Notes: generated from the sequence alone by a model not told the origin. A stretch of 64,000 bases of DNA from Lathyrus oleraceus (GCF_024323335.1 NC_066581.1:29880699-29944698); one strand, 5' to 3'. Positions 33,998 through 44,942 are shown, counted from the stretch's first letter. Made by a program: numbers and translations.

Positions 33998-35400
33998 CAG
34001 ATTGTGTCGTACCAGGTCATACGCTAGACCGTATAGTGAGTCATCCATTATGCTGTCGACTTCGCTGGGGAGTCAGAGTGTGTTATATACTGCTGGGGAT
34101 AAGGGATCAGAATGGATCGTACGTCAGACCGTGTCTAAATACCAGAGTGAGTTGTTCATTAGGCGGATGACTTTGCTGGGGATGAAAGATCAGAATGGAT
34201 CGTACGCTAGATCGTATCTGAGTTGCAGAATGAACCGTACACTAGGCTGTATCTGACGAAGGTGGAATCAGGATGGATCGTACGCTAGATCGCATCTGAG
34301 TTGAAAGTCCAAATGGGTCGTACGTTAGACCGTATTGGAGTTGCAGAATGAGCCGTACGTTAGGCTGTATCTGAAGAAGAAAGTAGTCGTACGCTAGACT
34401 ACACCCCAGAATATACCGTACGCTAGGCAGCATCTGAGGATTTGAGTATCCAAATGGGTCGTACGTTAGACCGTATTGGAGTTGCTGAAAGTCAGAATGG
34501 ATCGTACGTTAGATCGTATCTGAGTTGAAGGTCCAAATGGGTCGTACGTTAGACCATATTGGAGTTGCAGAATGAGCCGTACGTTAGGCTGTATCTGAAG
34601 GAGAAAGTAGTCGTACGCTAGACTACACCCCGGAATATACCGTACGCTAGGCAGCATCTGAGGATTTGAGTATCCAAATGGGTCGTACGTTAGACCGTAT
34701 TGGAGTTGCTGAAAGTCAGAATGGATCGTACGTTAGATCGTATCTGAGTTGGAGGTCCAAATGGGTCGTACGTTAGACCGTATTGGAGTTGCAGAATGAG
34801 CCGTACGTTAGGCTGTATCTGAAGAAGAAAGTAGTCGTATGCTAGACTACACCCCGGAATATACCGTACGCTAGGCAGCATCTGAGGATTTGAGTATCCA
34901 AATGGGTCGTACGTTAGACCGTATTGGAGTTGCAGAATGAGCCGTACGTTAGGCTGTATCTGAAGAAGAAAGTAGTCGTACGCTAGACTACACCCCGGAA
35001 TATACCGTACGCTAGGCAGCATCTGAGGATTTGAGTATCCAAATGGGTCGTACGTTAGACCGTATTGGAGTTGCTGAAAGTCAGAATGGATCGTACGTTA
35101 GATCGTATCTGAGTTGAAGGTCCAAATGGGTCGTACGTTAGACCGTATTGGAGTTGCAGAATGAGCCGTACGTTAGGCTGTATCTGAAGAAGAAAGTAGT
35201 CGTACGCTAGCCTACACCCCAGAATGTACCTTACGCTAGGCAGTATCTGAGGATTTGAGTATCCAAATGGGTCGTACGTTAGACCGTATTGGAGTTGTTG
35301 AAAGTCAGAATGGATCGTACGTTAGACCGTATCTGAGCTGAAGGAGTCATATGTTGGGCTGAATCAGAATGAACCGTACGTTAGGCTGTATCTGATAATA
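33998..35400 (-). repeat. CGTACG tandem array in B 3' UTR with ~224-bp higher-order period
   Basis: Monomers of about 35-40 bp each carry a CGTACGTTAG or CGTACGCTAG core. From about 34242 they are organised in a ~224-bp higher-order unit; equivalent points are 34242, 34466 and 34690, and a shortened unit lies near 34914. Several short open frames across it are by-products of the repeat. Ogre 3' UTRs are known as sources of tandem repeats. Confidence 0.88.
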
Positions 35401-36392
35401 TTTGTTGTATTTGCAGTGAATATCTGGGATGGGCTTAGAGATGCCACCATTGGGAGGATGTCAGAACGTTCGTCAGATGGATTACATCTGAGAGCTGTAT
35501 TCGAATCTTGAATGTGATCAGGAGGATAATTAGCCTGAAAAATAAAGTTAGTTTCATGCAATGTCATGATGCATGAGATGCTTTATGCTTGCGAACATGG
35601 CATGCATATACATGCTATGAAATAATGTAAAGTATATGATGCGGAATGAAGTAAATGTGAGCATTGTATGCAGGTATGTAATATGAAATGATGTAATGAA
35701 TGCACTATGCGTCTGAACATTCTTCCAGGGAACTCTACTGGGGGAAATAAATCTCCTCTTCTGGTCGGAGATATTGGTATTGATGACCCTGTCTCAGCTG
35801 GGGCATTTGACTTCTGTCTGATGGTAGAAACATTTGACAGAGCCTGGCTGGGGATAGAAGAGGTGGCCAATTCATCCGGTTTTGCCAATTTCTTCTGGGA
35901 AATAGCTGGTTCTTGTTGGGGAACAGAATTAGCGACGGACTCATTGGAAAGCGTGGTTAGACCTTCTCCTTGGTCCTGAAGTCTCGTAGTAATTGCTATT
36001 TTAGGCATGTATTTTTGTAAACGTTAGTCATATTCAAATGCATAAATCAATTCAAATTAAATCAATGGACGTTTATGCAATCAAAACAGAGGAAGTAAAA
36101 CAAAAGCATCTTTTTGGAAATAAAATTGGATTGATTTTGGAAGAGGGCCTACAAATAGGCAATTTATGTACAAGGAGACATACATCCTAGTAAGAGGACG
36201 TTGCCAGGAAAACAGAGAGAAAGCTATGCAGAGAAAGTCCTATCGATTCTAATTTTACTACTGTCATTATGTCTTCAAGCATCTCATCTCCTGCTGTCGG
36301 ATAGAGGTGATTGGCTTGTTCAGTCCCTTGAACTTGGTTGAAGCTGACAGAGAACGGGATGTAGTCATACGCTTTAATCCCTAATTTTTTCC
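35401..36392 (-). other. B 3' UTR between repeats and hairpin block
   Basis: Non-coding. It contains scattered CCCCAGC motifs on the minus strand (near 35737, 35793, 35847, 35917). A 141-codon minus frame (35583-36008) has no recognisable family and is compositionally UTR-like, so I do not call it. Confidence 0.6.
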
Positions 36393-36564
36393 TGGACCGC
36401 CTTTTCAGGTTTTCAGTCCACCGGGATACCCTTTTTTGCCCAAGCCGCCTTTTCAGGTTTTCGACTTGCCGGGTGTACATTTGTATATGTTTATCCCTAA
36501 TTTTTGCCCGAACCCTTTTGGTTCGCCGGGATGCCCTTACTTTTGCCTAGGTACGTCGACCTAG
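36393..36564 (-). ncRNA. Four tandem stem-loops after the pol stop codon (B)
   Basis: Minus-strand order: CTAGGT/ACCTAG (36564-36559, 36552-36547), CGAACC/GGTTCG (36525-36520, 36514-36509), AAGTCG/CGGCTT (36467-36462, 36447-36442), TGGACTG/CGGTCCA (36420-36414, 36399-36393). The first stem differs from A (CTGGAC/GTCCAG) at paired positions but is still perfect. Confidence 0.6.
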
Positions 36565-36574
36565 CGGGTCTCTT

Positions 36575-37881
36575 TTATGCGTAGTATTTTTTAACTATGT
36601 CCGCGTTCACAGGATGCGGGAAGTCTTCGCCGTCCATTGTAGCAAGCATCATGGCTCCACCAGAGAATACCTTCCTAACTACAAATGGCCCTTCGTATGT
36701 GGGAGTCCATTTGCCCCTGGAATCACCCTGTGGTAGTGTGATACGCTTGATTACCAAGTTACCAGCCTGATATACCTTTGGCTTAACCTTCTTATTGAAA
36801 GCTTTGATCATCCGTTTCTGATACATCTGACCATGACAAACAACTGCCAACCTCTTCTCATCAATCAAATTTATCTGGTTGAGTCGAGTTCGAATCCATT
36901 CATCTTCGTTTAAGCCTGCATCCTTCATAATTCTTAGAGAGGGAATCTGAACTTCCACTGGTAAAACGGCTTCCGTTCCGTAGACTAAAGAGAAAGGAGT
37001 TGCCCCTGTCGAAGTGCGCACTGAAGTGCGATAACCATGGAGAGCGAATGGTAACATCTCGTACCAGTCTTTGTACGTTACTGTTATCTTTTGTATGATC
37101 TTCTTGATATCGTTAGCAGCCTCCACGGCGCCGTTCATCTTTGGCCGGTACGGAGAAGAGTTATGGTGTTTTATTTTGAACTGCATGCAGAGTTCAGTTT
37201 AGTACCATTATCAGTGATAACTCTTTCAGGAGACAGCAGGTTTCTCAAATAGATATTTGATAGAATCCATCTTAGAAGTCAATAAAGTGGTATGATTCAA
37301 CATATACTGTCTTAGTCGGCGGGCAGCCCAAGCCAAAGCACAACAAGCTTTCTCGAGCTGTGAGTATCTTGTTTCACAGTCGGTACCTTTTGCTAAGGCA
37401 GTGTATGACATGCTCTTTTCGACCAGACTCGTCATGTTTCCCCAGCACACCCTATTGAATTTTCTAACACGGTCAAATACATGATTAGAGGTCTTCCTTC
37501 AACTGGCAGCATCAGGATTGGAGGTTCTTGGAGATATTTCTTGATTTTGTCATTCATCATTCCATACCATCTCTTGATTTTAGTAATTTGAAGATGGGTT
37601 TGCAGGTAGCAGTCAAGTGTGGGATGAATCGGGCAATGTAATTCAAGTATCCTAAGAAACCTCTGACTTCTTTCTTGTCTATTTCAGTACCCAGATTTAC
37701 AATTTCAGTTGATTCCTCCTGCGGCTGTATGGTCTTTTCTTCTTGTAGTACCAGTCTGGCGAGTTCTCCAGGGACTTCACAATCCTCCTCACTTCCATCC
37801 TCAGCTTGGTAGATCGGATTTTTAAAGTCATAATGAACAGTAGCAGAGTTATTACCAACAGGACCCAGAGTGGATATGGAT
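36575..37881 (-). pseudogene. B pol remnants (RT C-end, RNase H fragment, integrase C-terminal half)
   Basis: From the exon start at 37881 the minus strand encodes the acidic linker fused to EVRGFLGYLNYIARF of RT. The catalytic YVDD part is gone. A stop at 37557-37559 ends that frame. RNase H pieces follow (WAARRLRQYM near 37315) and then join abruptly to integrase at SPERVITDNG near 37220, so the second RNase H and the integrase zinc domain are missing. The last part (37186-36575) keeps NGAVEAAN and the C-terminal tail in an open frame. No complete enzyme can be made. The RT deletion joins at TGACTTCTTT (37664-37673), which is present at both edges in C. Confidence 0.82.
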
Positions 37882-38095
37882 CGGCAAATTGTTACGTGAG
37901 TGTGTGCAAGAAAACATAGCTTGTTTTGAAAAATGACAGGAAAGATAAAGAGCGCAATATTTGAATGCAAAAAGCCCATTGATTTATTGAATATGAATAT
38001 GCTTATGAAAATGACAAAACCCTTGAAAAATTAGCTATTATGCCCCCGGGCCTAGACACAATGCTTTGAAACACAAAAATAGCAATAACAATTAC
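37882..38095 (-). other. B gag-pol intron with lost acceptor
   Basis: Donor GA|GTAATTG overlaps the gag stop as in the relatives, but the acceptor reads TTTGCCG instead of TTGCAG (37881-37886). The duplicate at 29582-29587 has the same change. Normal splicing at this site would fail. Confidence 0.6.
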
Positions 38096-39201
38096 TCCTG
38101 ACTAAAGGAAATCGGGGTAGTGTCTTCAGCCTTCCAATTATTGAGTCCGTCATCAATTATTGGGAAAATCCAGCTATCCAAGTCATAATCGTTATCAGTA
38201 TCTTCCACAGCATTGACAGTCTCGTCATGATTAGGCAGAGGGGCAGTGATGCCATTAGGAGTCTCCGGAGGATCAAAGGTAGTCGCCTGTATCTTCCCAC
38301 TTCGAATGCCACTTTCAACATGTTCACCTGTTAATATAAGTTCAGTGAAACCCAATGAGGAACTCCTCAATAGATGGCTGTAGAATGGGCCAGTCAGTGT
38401 GCTCATGAACATGTCCACCAATTCTCGATCGGTCATAGGGGGTTTGACTCTGCCAGCCAAATCTCTCCATTTTTGAGCATATTCTTTAAAGCTTTCTTTA
38501 GATCCCATAGTCATATTCTGCAACTGTAGCCGGGTAGGTGCTAGTTCAGAATTATACCGGTAGTGCTTGTAGAAAGTTGTCGCTAAATCAGTCCATGTGT
38601 GGATGTCAGAGCTCTCGAGCTGATAATACCACTCCAACTGTGTGCCAGACAAACTCTCTTGGAAGAAATGGATCCATAGCTTCCTATCAGTGGTGTGCGG
38701 CTGAATCTTTCTCACGTAAGCTCTCAGATGCATCTGAGGACAAGATGCCCCATCATACTGAGTGAAAGTGGGGATTTTGAATTTGCGAGGAATGGTCACA
38801 TCGGAGACCAGACCCAAACTTTCGAAATCCAGACCGGGCGCCTTCTGACCCTCCATAGCTAGCATGCGTTCTTCCAACAACTTGTACTTGTCATCTTTTG
38901 GAGAGTACTGTTCATTCTCGTAATCTCCATCGTCATTCTCAGGGTTGAAAGGATCAGCATTCTCATCTTCTGAATCTGTCTCTGTTTCCTCTTCTTGATC
39001 CTTCGGAACTCGAATCTCGACTCTTGTGGCCTGTCGTTTGAGCCTTCTTCCCGGGTTAATGTAACTCACCGGTTTCTTGTCTTCCTTTTGCTCGAGTAAG
39101 AGAGCTTTCAGTTCCTCCTGCCCCTTGGATAATTTCAAGATCATCTCCTGGAGTTGAGCATTCTGGGCCTGGAGATCTTTGACAATTTGTTCGAGGTCCA
39201 T
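38092..39201 (-). CDS. B shortened gag (369 aa), open despite two deletions
   Basis: Begins MDLEQIVKDLQAQNAQLQ at ATG 39201 and ends SFSQE at the stop that overlaps the intron donor. The N-terminus looks coiled-coil, followed by KRQATR basic and EEETETDSEDEN acidic stretches and the central gag domain WIHFFQESLSGTQLEWYYQL near residues 180-200. Compared with C (56130-59174) it lacks the segment from GKIQ to FDPPETP, with the zinc knuckle, and the whole protease from NAVND to NAVED. Both deletions keep the frame, and the second lies between copies of TTAATGCTGT still visible in C. This suggests the shortened protein was tolerated or useful for particle assembly; expression is not shown. Confidence 0.78.
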   Translation of the reverse strand: MDLEQIVKDLQAQNAQLQEMILKLSKGQEELKALLLEQKEDKKPVSYINPGRRLKRQATRVEIRVPKDQEEETETDSEDENADPFNPENDDGDYENEQYSPKDDKYKLLEERMLAMEGQKAPGLDFESLGLVSDVTIPRKFKIPTFTQYDGASCPQMHLRAYVRKIQPHTTDRKLWIHFFQESLSGTQLEWYYQLESSDIHTWTDLATTFYKHYRYNSELAPTRLQLQNMTMGSKESFKEYAQKWRDLAGRVKPPMTDRELVDMFMSTLTGPFYSHLLRSSSLGFTELILTGEHVESGIRSGKIQATTFDPPETPNGITAPLPNHDETVNAVEDTDNDYDLDSWIFPIIDDGLNNWKAEDTTPISFSQE

Positions 39202-40058
39202 TTTTCTGCTTGGAGGAAAACCGTGAGAACATTGATCCCTTTAGAGTACCTGTTATGCAATGTTATGTCATGCTATGCAATGTATGAAATGTTTTCAAGG
39301 CCTTTTGGAATTTAACTTTGTATAGACTACCAAAAAAGGAAACTTTTTTTTTTATTATTTTTTTTTTTATACAAAACAGAGCAAAGTTAAATCCCTAAGT
39401 CCTTGAAATGGTTAGTACAATGTTATGATGTCATGATGTTAAGATGTTAGGATGTTATGAGGTTAAATAAATAACAAGCACAAGCAAGTCACACAACCAT
39501 CATTCCTAGGTTTTAAGGCTTGCATGAGTTCCATAGGTAAGTACCCTCCCCACTGAAGTTTAGTTGGTTCAACCTGTCCTAGAATAGTAACCGGGTTCTA
39601 GAAGGATCTCAAATCACCGACCTTCCTTTAAGTCCACTTCAGTGCAACACCAAGTGGTTGACCGAAGCTTCCCTAAAGTCCAATCTCAAAGAGTGTAGTA
39701 TCGAGTCTCAACCAACCTCAGTCGGAACCGAAGCCAGTTATCTCACTACTTTCTAATGGCTAGGATGAGTCAATTAGGGTTCTAAAGGTCTGGTTAATGC
39801 TTTGATGACACCACGCGAATGCCAAATTTTTCCTCAAGTAAACATGAGGAACATCAGGACATCCAAAGTGTCACATTAACCGTAGCCACCATTTTAACCA
39901 TTCCAGTATACGCCGGATAGTCGCGATGATCTAGTGCTACTTACCTAAGGTACACTAGATCCGGGTGTAGGATCTTTCACTCAAGCATAGGATACCCAAG
40001 CAAACCTTAAAAGTAAATAAATGATCTTGTTTTTTAAGATAACCTCTCTTTGTAGTCA
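39202..40058 (-). other. B leader without ORF1
   Basis: 857 bp between gag and PBS, where C has about 2.2 kb including ORF1. It matches both ends of C's leader (compare 39490-40058 with 60820-61403), so ORF1 was deleted. Contains a poly-A/T run at 39343-39370. Confidence 0.75.
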
Positions 40059-40076
40059 TCCCCAGCAGAGTCGCCA
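40059..40076 (-). promoter_or_regulatory. Element B PBS, tRNA-Arg
   Basis: Reverse complement TGGCGACTCTGCTGGGGA, four bases from the 5' LTR end. A U5 decamer TGGCGACTCT (40136-40145 on the minus strand) lies about 60 nt away. Confidence 0.88.
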
Positions 40077-40080
40077 GTTC

Positions 40081-42116
40081 TGTCATACGGTGAACTGACT
40101 TTATCGTGTTTTTAATCGCAATGTCGCGGTTAGCAAGAGTCGCCACCGACTTTTCTTTTATCCCATAAGGAAAGGTGGAAAAGAACAGGAAAGACCTCAA
40201 TAGATTTTGGGTTCGGGTGGTACATTATACAAAGAGAAGGTATTAGCACTCTTTGTATCCATGGTTATCCATGGGCTCTTAATTGCTCAATCATTTATGT
40301 TTTTTTTTAGTTTGCAAAAGAAAATAGTGTCTGAGAAAGGTGTAGGAAATGTTTGAAAAGGAGAATTTAACTTTGTAATGATTCTTGTATGAATGTATAC
40401 AAAGTGGTTATCTCGTTTAATTTTGAAAGTTGTTTAGAAAAATATAACTCGGCAATGATCCTAGTACGGATGTATGCTAAGTGGTGATTTTCCAAAAAGG
40501 ATGTTTGAAATGTGTGAGGTGTGAAAAGTATTTTTTTTAGGTTATGAATGAGCAATTAAGGGTTATACCTGTCCGAGGTCTTTCCGGGAATTTCCTATCC
40601 TTGTAAGGGTAAAACTATCCTTACTATTGAGAAGTAAGTAGTTTTACCCTTTGGATGTTAAGGGTCATCGTAGGGTCATTGGCTGGTCATTGAAGGCAAC
40701 AGTAGAGAGGATACCTTAGCGTTCGAAGGGACTATCATCATTTAGCCATAGGCTACACCGAAGGGTCATCGAGGGACAAAATCGTATTTTCGAAGGCAAC
40801 ATCCGAGGGACCATGATTTATTTTATGATGATTTAACCGAAGGGTCTTTGCTAAGGGTATCCCCATATTCGCGGGACATGACCGTATTACGTAATCGTGG
40901 GGTAACAAAGAGAGGTCCGATATCATTTATTTAAAGTCCATATTTTAAAGTTAATTAGGTAAATCTCCACATTAAAATCAATACATTAACAATGATACAT
41001 TAAAAGTACTATATTAAATTAATTGAGTAATCCAGAGTGAATTTCCATAAGGGTATCCCACACATAAGGTGGAACACCTGGCCAGCCGTTTCTTCGAGAA
41101 TATGTAACCTTTGCACAATTCAACACACGGGTTAGAGTATCGAGGTAAAATACAATTGAAATTGCACCACAACGTAACAGTCCCTAAATCAGACCAAATA
41201 ATGCAGAATTATCATGAATATTGATCGGACAAACATAAGGCACCGCAGCAAAGAAACAAAACAGCCACTGCTTCGTTCGCTCCTGCCTCGCCTAGCGAAG
41301 GCTCAGCGAATGCTCGCTGCAGGCTCGCTTAGCGATGTGCTAGCGAGTGGCCACGGGTTTTGGATTTGATGGTAGCATGATCGCCGAAAACCTGAACTTT
41401 CATGGCATTGGATTACAGGCATAGCATAGACAATTATACAGGATATTCAGACATATTTAGATTCACATGTGAAATCAAATTACATATCAAAACTTTAATC
41501 GTAATGCATCATGTATGTAAAGAATATCGATTGGAAACGCAAAATAGTGGTGATACGCAAACCTGTGTGCAATTGCGATGTTGGATTGCAATGTTGAAAG
41601 GGACTGATCACTCTGGATGTCGGCTTGAGTTGGGCGGCGGTAGCTTCGGTGCGGACGAGCTGCCTTCAGGGTTTCCTTACTCTGAATTCTCCGGGTTAGC
41701 AGGGTTTCTGTCCTTCTCTGTCCGTCTTGGTCTCTCCGTTTGCCCCCCTTTTTGTCCCTCCATTTTGTGGCTAAAGAGCTGGTATTTATAGTGGTAGTGG
41801 TGACCTAATGGGCTCAGACTGAGGTCCAAAACTTCTGATATTCGCAAGCTTCGCTAGGCGAAGGAATTGCTCGCCTAGCGAGCAAGCTAGTTTGGGCTTT
41901 TACTGGATCTGATGCTTCGCTGGGCGAGTGTCATGATGAAGTGTTCGCTAGGCGAAGGAATTGCTCGCCTAGCGAGCAAGCTATTTTGGGCCATTTTTGG
42001 ATTGGGCCTGTTGTGAGCTGGGCTTTTGTTCCTTTAGAGTCAGTGCCTTGCAAAACAAGTCGGAGGGTCTTGAGAAATGCTTTGTAATATCAACGGGCAA
42101 ATTTTGGGGTATGACA
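40081..42116 (-). repeat. Element B 5' LTR
   Basis: Nearly identical to 31783-33821. TATA box TATAAATA at 41783-41790, hairpin clusters at 41845-41980. Followed on the right by CATAC, then C's RNase H coding sequence. Confidence 0.88.
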
Positions 42117-43681
42117 CATACTCTGTTAAAATCATCTGCCATTTTGCTATTCTTCCGGAGAGGGCAGGTTTCTCAAATATATATTTGATAGGATCCATCT
42201 TAGAAATCAATAAGGTGGTATGATTCAACATATACTGTCTTAGTCGGCGAGCAGCCCAAGCCAAAGCACAACAAGTTTTCTCGAGCAATGAGTATCTTGT
42301 TTCACAGTCGGTAAACTTTTTGCTAAGGTAGTATATGGCATGCTCTTTTCGACCAGACTCGTCATGTTGCCCCAACACACACCCCATTGAATTTTCTAAC
42401 ACGGTCAAATACATGATTAGAGGTCTTCCTTCCACTGGTGGCATCAGAATTGGAGGTTCTTGGAGATACTTCTTGATTTTGTCAAAAGCTTCTTGACATT
42501 CATCATTCCAGATCATCTCTTGATTTTTCCTCAGTAATTTGAAGATGGGTTTGCAGGTAGCAGTCAAATGGGAGATAAATCGGGCAATGTAATTCAAGCG
42601 TCCCAAGAAACCTCTGACTTCTTTATCTGTACGAGGAACTGGCATTTCTTGAATAGCTCTCACCTTAGTCGGGTCAATCTCAATTCCTTTACCACTGACA
42701 ATAAAGCCCAAGAGTTTACCGGATCTTACTCCAAAGGTGCATTTGTTCGGGTTCAATCTCAACTTGTATTTCCTCAACCTCTCAAACAGTTTGTATAAAT
42801 GATCGAGATGTTCTTCTTCAGTATGAGATTTGGCTATCATGTCATCCACATATACCTCTATTTCATGATGGATCATATCATGGAACAAAACCACCATAGC
42901 ACGCTGGTATGTTGCCCCTGCATTCTTTAAACCGAATGGCATTACTTTGTAACAGAAAGTGCCCCATTGCGTCACAAACGTAGTTTTTTCCATGTCTTCA
43001 GGTGCCATCTTAATCTGGTTATAACCTGAGAATCCATCCATGAATGAGAATACCTTGTGTTGAGCGGTGTTATCTACCAGAACATCAATGTGCGGAAGTG
43101 GAAAGTCATCTTTGGGACTCGCTTTATTCAAATCTCTGTAATCTACACACATTCACACCTTACCATCCTTCTTTGGCACTGGTACCACATTAGCAACCCA
43201 TTGAGGATAAGAAGTAACAGCCAGAAAACCTGCATCGAATTGTTTCATAACCCCGGCTTTGATTTTCTCAGACATTTCAGGACGCATGCGACGAACCTTT
43301 TGCTTAACAGGACGACAATCTTCCTTCATTGGCAAACGATGCACTACTATATCAGTATCCAGTCCTGGCATGTCTTCATAAGACCAAGCAAAAATTTCTA
43401 TATAGTCATGTAACATCCGAATCAATCTTTCTTTGACACTGTTTCCCAAGCCTGCTCCTATTTTGACTTCTTTCTTGTCTACTTCAGTACCCAGATTTAC
43501 AGTTTTAATTGATTCCTCATGCGGTTGTATAGTCTTTTCCTCTTGCAGTAACAGTCTGGCAAGCTCTCCAGGTACTTCACAATCTTCCTAACTTCCATCC
43601 TCGGCTTGGTATATCGGATTTTCAAAGTCATAATGAACAGTAGCAGAATTATTATCAACAGGATCCAGAGTGGATATGGAT
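42117..43681 (-). pseudogene. Element C pol, 5' part (linker, RT, start of RNase H), two nonsense codons, truncated by B
   Basis: The minus-strand second exon starts at 43681, where joining to the gag-pro exon keeps the frame. It encodes the acidic linker, the protease-RT connection (IFAWSYEDMPGLDTDIV near 43380), RT with MDGFSGYNQIKM near 43030 and the catalytic YVDD at 42852-42841, and RNase H as far as WQMILTEY at 42120. It is broken by TAG at 43590-43588 and TGA at 43155-43153 and ends where B is inserted; beyond that the frame runs into B's LTR. The rest of pol, including integrase, is absent from C. Confidence 0.88.
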
Positions 43682-43805
43682 CTGCAATTTGTTACGTGAG
43701 TGTGTGTAAGAAAGCATAGCTTGTTTAAAAGATGACAGGAAAGATAAAGAGCGCAATATTTGAATGCAAAAGGTCCATTGATTTATTGAATGTGGATATG
43801 CTTAT
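43682..43805 (-). other. Element C intron, acceptor-side part, split by D
   Basis: Acceptor AAATTGCAG|ATCC at 43683-43682. The other part of the intron is at 56015-56133, starting with donor GA|GTAATTG. Without D and one TSD the intron would be about 238 nt, close to 276 in A and 247 in D. The TSD CTTAT is at 43801-43805. Confidence 0.72.
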
Positions 43806-44104
43806 TGTAATACCTCAAAATTTACCCTTCATTTTTCCTGGAAGCATACGCGTTACACCTCATGCATGCATTCATTTTTAGGTCATTTAACATTAGATAC
43901 ATTGCATTTCATCATGTCAATCAGAATTAGATCCAAAAAACAAAAAAAAAACTAAAAAAAAACTAAAAAAAAACAAAAAAAAAACGAAAAAAAAACAAAA
44001 AAGCAAAAAAATAAGAATAATAATAAATATATATATATATAACAAAAAAAAAATTTGGACTTGGGTCTCTCTCATTTGAGCCCACAAAGCCATGGAATTC
44101 AGTC

Positions 44105-44112
44105 TATAAATA
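44105..44112 (+). promoter_or_regulatory. TATA box of D 5' LTR
   Basis: TATAAATA followed by CCAAGG, the same octamer as in the minus-strand LTRs; copy in the 3' LTR at 54624-54631. Transcription would start near 44135-44145. Confidence 0.75.
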
Positions 44113-44936
44113 CCAAGGCTTCACTTGAGAAGAGGAGAGAAGCAAAATACTCTGGGGTTTCCTTGAAACAAAACCCTGGACAAAACCTGGAGAGAAACCT
44201 GACAGAGAACTCATAGCAGCCTCCAAACCCTTAAGGGAACTCAACTGCACAGAATCACCTCTGCCTCACATAAACCCTAAAGATTATTTTGTAAACCTCA
44301 TGGGTGCAACTCAATTTCAATCAAGCTCTCCAATCAGGTTTGCCCTTATTCCCATTACCTTTGTGCTTTGAAGTTGAATACTCTGAATGTTTGAGGTATG
44401 ATGGATGAATTTCATTAGGTATGAATGTATAAATAATGCATTGAATGCTTAATCGTTTAATTTCTGAAGTGTATGCCACAGGGTTTGAGGTTTCTGCAAC
44501 CATACTGTTATCCATGAAAAAAATGCTTATCGTGTTTCACTAACCCTTTTGTTGAGTTATTGTAAGGGCTCACATGACTTTTGCAGGGATAACTTGCGTG
44601 GTTTTCCACTTTATTTGTGGGATACCCCCTGGAGGTTTCATTCCGATTACCTGTACTGACTCACTTTCTTTGATGGTGTTTAGCTTGGAAGGATCCCTGG
44701 GTTTCCCATTCCTCTAACTGCTGTTACTTCGAATCTTTATCCGCGTGGTACTTTTACATTTTTCCCGCATTTTACTGCTTTCCTAGCTGGAAGACCTCGA
44801 TAGGAGGCAATGTTTTTGTGTGTGTTTTTTTTTACAGGTTCCTTCGTCAAGAACTGCCTTTTTGCATGGGTTCACCAAACCCTAACCCTTCATTGATTTT
44901 TCTTTCCTAAACACACGTTTACTCCTTCTACTACAG

Positions 44937-44942
44937 GTGAGT
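44937..44942 (+). promoter_or_regulatory. Strong 5' splice site in D LTR
   Basis: CAG|GTGAGTAAG is a consensus donor in the transcribed part of the LTR. With acceptor-like TATTCTCAG at 46357 it would remove the PBS-leader region from a spliced RNA. Copy in the 3' LTR near 55457. Confidence 0.4.

Larger units (their letters stand above)
31783..42116 (-). mobile_element. Element B: internally deleted, non-autonomous Ogre-like retrotransposon
   Basis: A full unit of 10,334 bp with LTRs of 2,039 bp (31783-33821, 3') and 2,036 bp (40081-42116, 5') that differ by only a few bases. It keeps PBS, a shortened gag, pol fragments, the four-hairpin block, a large tandem-repeat UTR and PPT, but lacks ORF1, zinc knuckle, protease, most of RT and most of integrase. 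It interrupts C in RNase H at 42117; the putative TSD CATAC (42117-42121) has no partner because the other side is deleted. It must have moved with proteins of an intact relative. Confidence 0.82.

Noticed and set aside
34242..35022. Repeated small minus-strand frames with VRYIPGCSLAYD
   Set aside because: They are the tandem repeat read in frame; the period is not adapted to any protein and the copies end where the repeat changes.
35583..36008. 141-codon minus frame and overlapping 90-codon plus frame in B's UTR
   Set aside because: No family similarity; located in UTR between repeats and hairpin block; its content is the CCCCAGC-type UTR sequence.
43933..44050. Poly(A) tail of a processed insertion
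   Set aside because: The A-rich tract is inside both D LTRs at the same position, so it is part of the LTR.
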